In this document: one piece after another, positions 58,760-64,000 of the stretch
Numbering within the stretch: the first letter of the stretch is position 1
Layout of the letters: each line of letters starts with the position of its first letter
Origin: Scleroderma bovista
Taxonomy: Eukaryota > Basidiomycota > Agaricomycetes > Boletales > Sclerodermataceae
DNA: 64,000 bases
NCBI GenBank assembly: GCA_037178675.1
Contig: JAYMGJ010000431.1
Span: 186,001-250,000, forward strand
Reading direction: 5' to 3'
The notes under the pieces: generated by a model
Told to the model about the DNA's origin: nothing
What the model saw: the letters and a program-made list of their open reading frames with translations, nothing else
Databases searched by the model: none
Translations under genes and position numbers: made by a program

Positions 58760-59095
58760 AAAGGCCAGAATCGGACGTGTTGCGGTTCTCGACGATGCTG
58801 GCCTCGCAAGAACAGCTCTCGCCCACCCCACGATCACGATCACCCACGATCCTTGTCGCCCCTCCTTCAGATCTTGCCACTACAGATAGCGCATTCAGCT
58901 ATGGCAAGCGGTCATTACTTCATCGCTTCTTCATAGACACACCTCCAGTGAAATCTGCAGAAGCAATATAGTCCTTGGAAGTTGTGCGCACGAGCAGGAA
59001 GAGGACCATGGCGGCACGATATATGCATTGTTGTGATGAGCAATGTAAAGTTGTTGTAATAGCGCCCTTGGGGTGAAAGGTTACGACTAGTCACT
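58760..59095 (+). pseudogene. Truncated tandem copy of the NTF2-like gene
   Basis: This stretch repeats the 5' part of the preceding gene with many substitutions and deletions: the start context CGACGATGCTGGCCTCGCAA, the proline-rich repeat, the CAGATAGCGCATTCAGCT block, AATATAGTCCTTGGAAG, ACCATGGCGGC, and AAGTTGTTGTAATAG before CCTTGGGGTGAAA, which is the first intron end and second exon start of the parent. The region encoding the first helix of the domain is missing and everything after the second exon is absent. It cannot encode the domain. Confidence 0.75.
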
Positions 59096-59200
59096 ACACG
59101 AGGGTCAGATTATAACCCAGTTTAGGGACTCCGCTATCAGTCAAATCGATATAAAGGCTAGGTGATCAATCTACTCCCTGGATACGATATCTACCCTACA

Positions 59201-60386
59201 ATGGCGTCTGAAGTCCGTCAGTAAGTACAGGGAACATAGATTCACGAATCTACGGCGCTGATACCCGCTTCTCTAGGAGGGCGAAGGCACAATCTGCATC
59301 GGCACTTGGTCCTCTGGGTATCGAAGCTGCCTTGGAAGCGAAGGCCAATCCCGCGTTCCAGCCACGGCCAAAGATTTTTGACGAGTTTGCCCTGACTGAT
59401 CGCGTCGGACTGGTTTCAGGCGGTAACAGGGGCATCGGGCTGGAATTGGCGATTGTACTTTGCGAGGCAGGGGCGCGAGCGGTGTACTGCTTTGACCTAT
59501 CCGAGGAACCCTCGGAAGATTTCGTTGCATCTCGAGAGTATGTGAGCAAGCTGGGGAACAACGCACGGCTGGAGTATATCTCAGCCGATGTGCGTAACCA
59601 AGGGCTGCTGTGGAAGAAAGCGGAGGAGATCGGAGACAAGGAGCAGAGAATGGATATTTGCGTTGCTGCTGCTGGCATTTGCGAGACGAACACGGACTGT
59701 TTGGAATTTCCAGGAAAACAAGTGCGCGAGGTGCATGCGAAGAACACTGACCTGATCAAACAAGTGTCGCTGACGATGATCGTTCTAGGTCATGGACGTG
59801 AACACAGCAGGTGTTCTGTTTACGGCCCAGGCTGCTGGTCGACAGATGGCGCGTTTTGGCAATGGCGGCAGTATAATACTGATCGCTTCGATGTCTGGAA
59901 GCATTACGAACAGGGTAAGATGGGATCCAGCTCACTGAAACGTGGGAATGATTGACCGGGGTACTGCAGGACCATGCGTGGGTTTCATACAACTCGTCCA
60001 AAGCTGCAGTGCTGCAGATGGCTCGCAGCATGGCATGTGAGCTGGGGGTGAAGAAGATCCGTGTCAACAGTCTGTCGCCTGGACACATTTATACGAAGTG
60101 GGTGTGGCGTGTTGTCACAGTTATTGATCCTGATGCGTTGGTGCAATAGAATGACTGCCCAGCATCTGGACAGGCAGCCGGAATTGTTAGACAAATGGTC
60201 GAGCATGAACCCCCTCGGGCGAATTGGACGGCCCGACGAACTCCGTGGCGTTGTAACGTGGCTAGCGTCTGATGCGTCTACGTTCTGCACTGGGAGCGAG
60301 TGGGTGTCTCCACGGTGTTTTGCTTACCTGTACGCTGACGTCGAGCCTCTAGCATCATTGTGAGCGGAGGACACCATGCGTGGTAG
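59201..60386 (+). CDS. Short-chain dehydrogenase/reductase (sorbose-reductase/mannitol-dehydrogenase-like)
   Basis: Six exons (59201-59220, 59277-59730, 59789-59914, 59970-60097, 60150-60299, 60353-60386) encode 303 residues. The Rossmann fold shows the cofactor loop VSGGNRGIGLE near residue 57, DVNTAGVLFTAQAAGRQMAR, SIILIASMSGSIT with the catalytic serine, and the Y207-x3-K211 pair in VSYNSSKAAVLQMARSMA, followed by RVNSLSPGHIYTK and the terminal IIVSGGHHAW. The signature AVYCFDL after the second strand is common in fungal sorbose-reductase-like enzymes that use NADPH. Substrate cannot be read from sequence. The first exon is 20 nt. Confidence 0.92.
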
Positions 60387-60547
60387 ATAAATAAATAAAA
60401 TAAATAGCATGTTTCGAATGTCACGTGATTTGCCATGATCTCGATCGGCGCAGCAGCGACATGACTGCGGATGCGCAGTGCGAGTTCGACGGTGGCCAGC
60501 CGGCGACGCTGCTCTTTTCTTCCTCTCATCTACGTGTCTGACCAGCG

Positions 60548-63500
60548 ATGGACACCCTCCTCGACCAGCCAAAGCCACCACGGAGGAGAGATCCTGCTCA
60601 GCCAACGGATATTGCTGAGCGAGTCTTCGCTCTCCAGCGACGAAACGCAGCGTATGTGACCCTTTCTTGTATCGACCCACTCGCTCTCACCTTCACGTCT
60701 ACAAGTGCTTCTCGCGCTCGGGAGCGAGCGGACCGTCCCCCTCCCCCCTCTTCCTCCACCTCTCGCCCGCCCGCTAGCGTCCCTCCCCCTTCCGCTGCTA
60801 TCCCCCGCTCGCCTCCAACAAACCCTTCTCCCAGGAAGCCCCATGCAACCCCGAACGTTGTAATATCGCGTGCAGAAGCTGACCCGGACGATTTCTCTCG
60901 TCGCCTCAAGATATCCAATTCACCCCGCTCGCACCAGCTGTCCAGACAGCAGCAATCTGCAAAACTATACAACCCAGATGCAGATCCTATTCCAATGCAT
61001 CGCACCACGGAACCAGAAGCCATCTCAGACGCTACCAGCAGCTCCTATGTACCGCGCACCACACCAACCGCTCATCAGCGCGATGCACCCACGCACCAAC
61101 GCCTTTTCGATCACAGAAAAGACGATCCCGTCCGTTTCTCTGTACTTGCGAGACCCTCCAATGGTAAACCTGCCCCAGTGTCTAAAGCGTCGGGTGATTA
61201 CCTCTCCGCCTCTTCCACTTCTTCATATGCCCCCTCCATGACGTCGTCTAGCTTCACCCTGTCATCTGGCACAACGGACAACTCCTCGGCGTCCTCCGCC
61301 TTATTTGACGGCGCCAGGCCACCTCGAGAGGACCCCTCCAACAATGCATTTGCTATACAGCTAAAGAAGCTTTACCGCAGCATATCCACCCTCGAGTCCA
61401 AAATCCTCAATGAGGACTCGGACGACAACGCAGACGAAGGCCGCGTTCTCCTGCGAGGCCGTGGCCGTGAAGTGTCCGAAGATGAGCTCGAGCAGCAAAA
61501 GTGGCAAAGAGTCATATCTGACCATAAGCGGTATGCATGTTACCCGCAAATCTTTAATATGACTGATCTGGGCACGCTAGCCTTGCTGACATGATGCACA
61601 ACTTGATGCAAATATCACTCTCTCCCAGCGTGCCAGCATCGCTGCGCGTCATTCCCACAAAATACAACATTCTCATCCGCCTATGGACCCACGCATTCCA
61701 CAGACTCCTCGAGGCCTTACGCCGAGCATCTTTCACTTCCACACTCGCTCTCGAACATCTACAAGATTTTATTTACTTCGCATACACCTTTTACACCAGC
61801 CTCCTCGAGGAACCAACCCTACGCACTTTCCGCTCCGGATGGCTTGAAGCGCTCGGTGACCTCGCCCGATACCGCATGGCCGTCGCTGCCATGGTCACCA
61901 ACAACCAGTTCTCAGGGGTCGCACTGACTACAGATGCCGTCTCCAAAGCCGCGGCCGCCTCCGAGGAGCCCACTTCTAAACCCTCCAAGTCTCAAATCAG
62001 TTCGTCAGACCGTCCAGCAGCACGCATCGACGACTCTCCGACCCCTAGCGTTGGCATCGCCGCTGCGCGCATGATGGAAATCGGGCCTGAAAAGGAAAGG
62101 TGGAGAGGAATCGCCAAGGAATGGTACTCTCAGGGTCTTGCTGAGACGCCTGGAACCGGCAAGCTGCATCACCACTTGGGATTGCTCAGCCGGGAAGTCG
62201 AAGGCGAAGAACTTCGTGCGGTCTATCACTTTGTAAAAAGGTATGTTTATTTGCCTAGTTTCGTTCGAAGCTAATTTATTGTCCAGTATGACCACCCTCC
62301 ACCCATTCTTGACGTCCCGCGAATCTATTCTTCCGATTTGGTCTTCAACAGCCCAATCTCGTCGTTCTCAGCCTGATGCCAGTTCTTCGGAACTATTTGT
62401 CCTTCTGCACGGCATGCTATTTACCAACATTCAACTTGACGACTTTACCCCGACTCTCGCGCGTTTCCTGGAACGTCTCGAAATAGAAGATGCGGAGGAA
62501 CGCCAATGGATTATGATGGCCGTTATCAACATTAGCGCCATCATGGAGTATGGCGGACCGAGCGTTTTGCGTAAGGTCGGCGGTCTCGGCGTAAGTCGCG
62601 AAATCAATGGCGTTACCCCGATCCGTGTCGTGGCAAAGCGCAGTCCCGTTATCCACCACGAAGATATTCGCGAAGATCGGCAGATGGATGTCGATGACGA
62701 GAGCCCACGCGTTTCATCTGCGGCTGCTCATGTGTCCCCCGCGTTATCAGACGCCGACTTGGCGACTGAACTTCCTCCGAGGTTCAAGTTTGCCATGCAA
62801 CTTGCATTTTCAATGTTGTCATTCGTTCTCCGTCATCCAACCCGCAAGGCGTCTCAGTTCTCGAAGCCGAGTCTGAACCCATACCTCACCGTCGTTCTGA
62901 CATTTTTAGCAACCATGACCAAACACGCAGAAACACTGTCGGTACTCGAACGCTCGATGCCGTGGGAGGACCTCGCGCAGTTCTTCTCTACCATCCCTCG
63001 AAATGTCATGGCTGCCCATGTCCCCGCCATCAATGGAGAAAGATGGCCAATGCTCACCAGTGGCTGCGCCCCACCTCTATCTGAGGACTGGTGCATGAGA
63101 GGCATGGAGTGGGTCGGTCGGAAAGTGTTCGAGCGTGGCTATTGGAAAAACGGAGAAGACCGCCGGACCGAGATGGAAGTGCTCGACCTCGAGGAATGTG
63201 TCCAACTCACCGATGGTATCATCGAAGATGAGGATGACGACGAAGATGGCAAGACAGAGAGACAGAGCATCACAACGAAGCGGTGGACAAGGCTGGTACG
63301 ATCTGCAGTCGGATTAGCGGAAGTGGTAGATGGGTTTACTTGGGTGGAAGGAACACGAGAGTGGAGGATTGAGGGATCGTTGGAAGCCAAAGTCAAGCGC
63401 TGGAGAGAGGAAGATCGTCATGAGCAGGAAGAAGAGGAGCGTCGCCGCAGTGGACGTCGGTGGTCAGATGATGCCATGGATATTGACATGGATCAAGTTG

Positions 63501-64000
63501 TAGAGGACTCGGAAGAGGGCAGCGAAGATGATGAAGAGGACTCGGAAGAGATTAAAGCCCTCAAGGTACAGTCTACTTGCATATTTACCCCATTGCATTC
63601 TGAATCTTTTCAGGCACGGCGGCGATATCTTCGCAATCTGTTGACTTCGGGACAGCACCCTTCGCCCCCGTCTTCACCCTCCAAGCCATCGCGATCAGCA
63701 CCGCGTCGGCCACGCCAGGCTCCTTTGTCGTCAAGGCTCAACATCGTCCCAGGTTACACAATCCTTGTTATCGATACGAACATCATTCTTTCCTCATTGT
63801 CCGTTGTCACGTCGATTGTGGAAAGCCTTTGCTGGACTGTGGTCATTCCCGTGCCTGTCATCATGGAGCTGGACGGACTCTCTGCGAATACCTCACAATT
63901 GGGCGAGGCTGCTCAAGAGGCACTATCTTTTATCACATCTCATGTTCGCTCCCACGGAACTTCTCTCAAAGTGCAGACGTCAAAGGGCAACTACCTTACA
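60548..64000 (+). CDS. EST1/SMG6-type protein with PIN domain (3' end beyond window)
   Basis: Exons 60548-60651, 60706-61530, 61581-62240, 62287-63565 and from 63614 to the window edge. The N-terminal 270 residues are serine/proline-rich. An EST1-like TPR domain follows: IQLKKLYRSISTLESKIL, YNILIRLWTHAFHRLLEALR, FIYFAYTFYTSLLEE, GDLARYRMA, WYSQGLAETPGTGKLHHHLG, LSREVEGEELRAVYHFVKS, FTNIQLDDFTPTLARFLERL. After an acidic stretch (63480-63560), a PIN domain begins with ILVIDTNIILSSL and VIPVPVIMELDGL, including the first catalytic aspartate. This plan matches SMG6/EST1A, the endonuclease of nonsense-mediated decay, and its fungal relatives. The last part of the PIN domain is outside the window. 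The 54-nt first intron is in frame and could be retained. Confidence 0.88.

Overview
This window is nuclear DNA of a filamentous basidiomycete fungus, most likely an agaricomycete. The evidence is dense genes cut by many short introns (mostly 46-60 nt, GT..AG, with CTNAC-like branch sites close to the acceptor), very small exons, short intergenic gaps, single-gene transcription units, and proteins such as the TmpA-like membrane oxidoreductase, HET-domain and F-box proteins that are typical of mushroom-forming fungi. I cannot assign a genus from the sequence alone. Most exon structures given here were derived by hand and checked for reading frame: 21 of the multi-exon genes sum to an exact multiple of three and to a family-like protein.

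Left part (1-17 kb): the 5' part of a GDS1-type winged-helix gene runs off the left edge, followed by an AMP-binding acyl-CoA-synthetase-like gene and TEL2 (TTT complex). From about 6.6 to 13.9 kb lies an accessory stretch: an inverted repeat, a decayed cullin-1 fragment, an F-box gene, and a HET-domain gene broken by frameshifts and a stop. Housekeeping resumes with the 24-kDa subunit of mitochondrial complex I and a bestrophin-like channel gene.

Middle (17-51 kb): a large disordered protein whose layout resembles meiotic axis proteins (Red1/SYCP2), an M1 aminopeptidase, the mRNA cap methyltransferase ABD1, the HECT ubiquitin ligase RSP5, a MIT/coiled-coil protein that may be ATG38, MOG1, a TmpA-like oxidoreductase, an ERI1-like exoribonuclease, CMS1, mitoribosomal mL60, splicing factor SF3A1/PRP21, a hypothetical gene, the tail-anchored E2 enzyme UBC6, a NYN-domain RNase with two C-terminal LOTUS-like repeats, and a TACO1/YebC translational activator. 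Several neighbours are head to head over 77-150 bp (RSP5/MIT gene, mL60/SF3A1, ERI1-like/CMS1, bestrophin/axis candidate), implying shared promoters.

Right part (52-64 kb): a SulP sulfate permease with STAS domain, a 1.4-kb stretch without a convincing gene, the WD40 protein STRAP, an NTF2-like gene with a broken tandem copy, a short-chain dehydrogenase, and an EST1/SMG6-type gene with a PIN domain that runs off the right edge. No rRNA, tRNA, CRISPR array or intact transposon was recognised. The most unusual features are the microexons (6 nt in STRAP; 12 nt in UBC6 and in the NTF2-like gene), the run of 54-nt introns in the TmpA-like gene, the NYN/LOTUS-like RNase and the meiotic-axis candidate.
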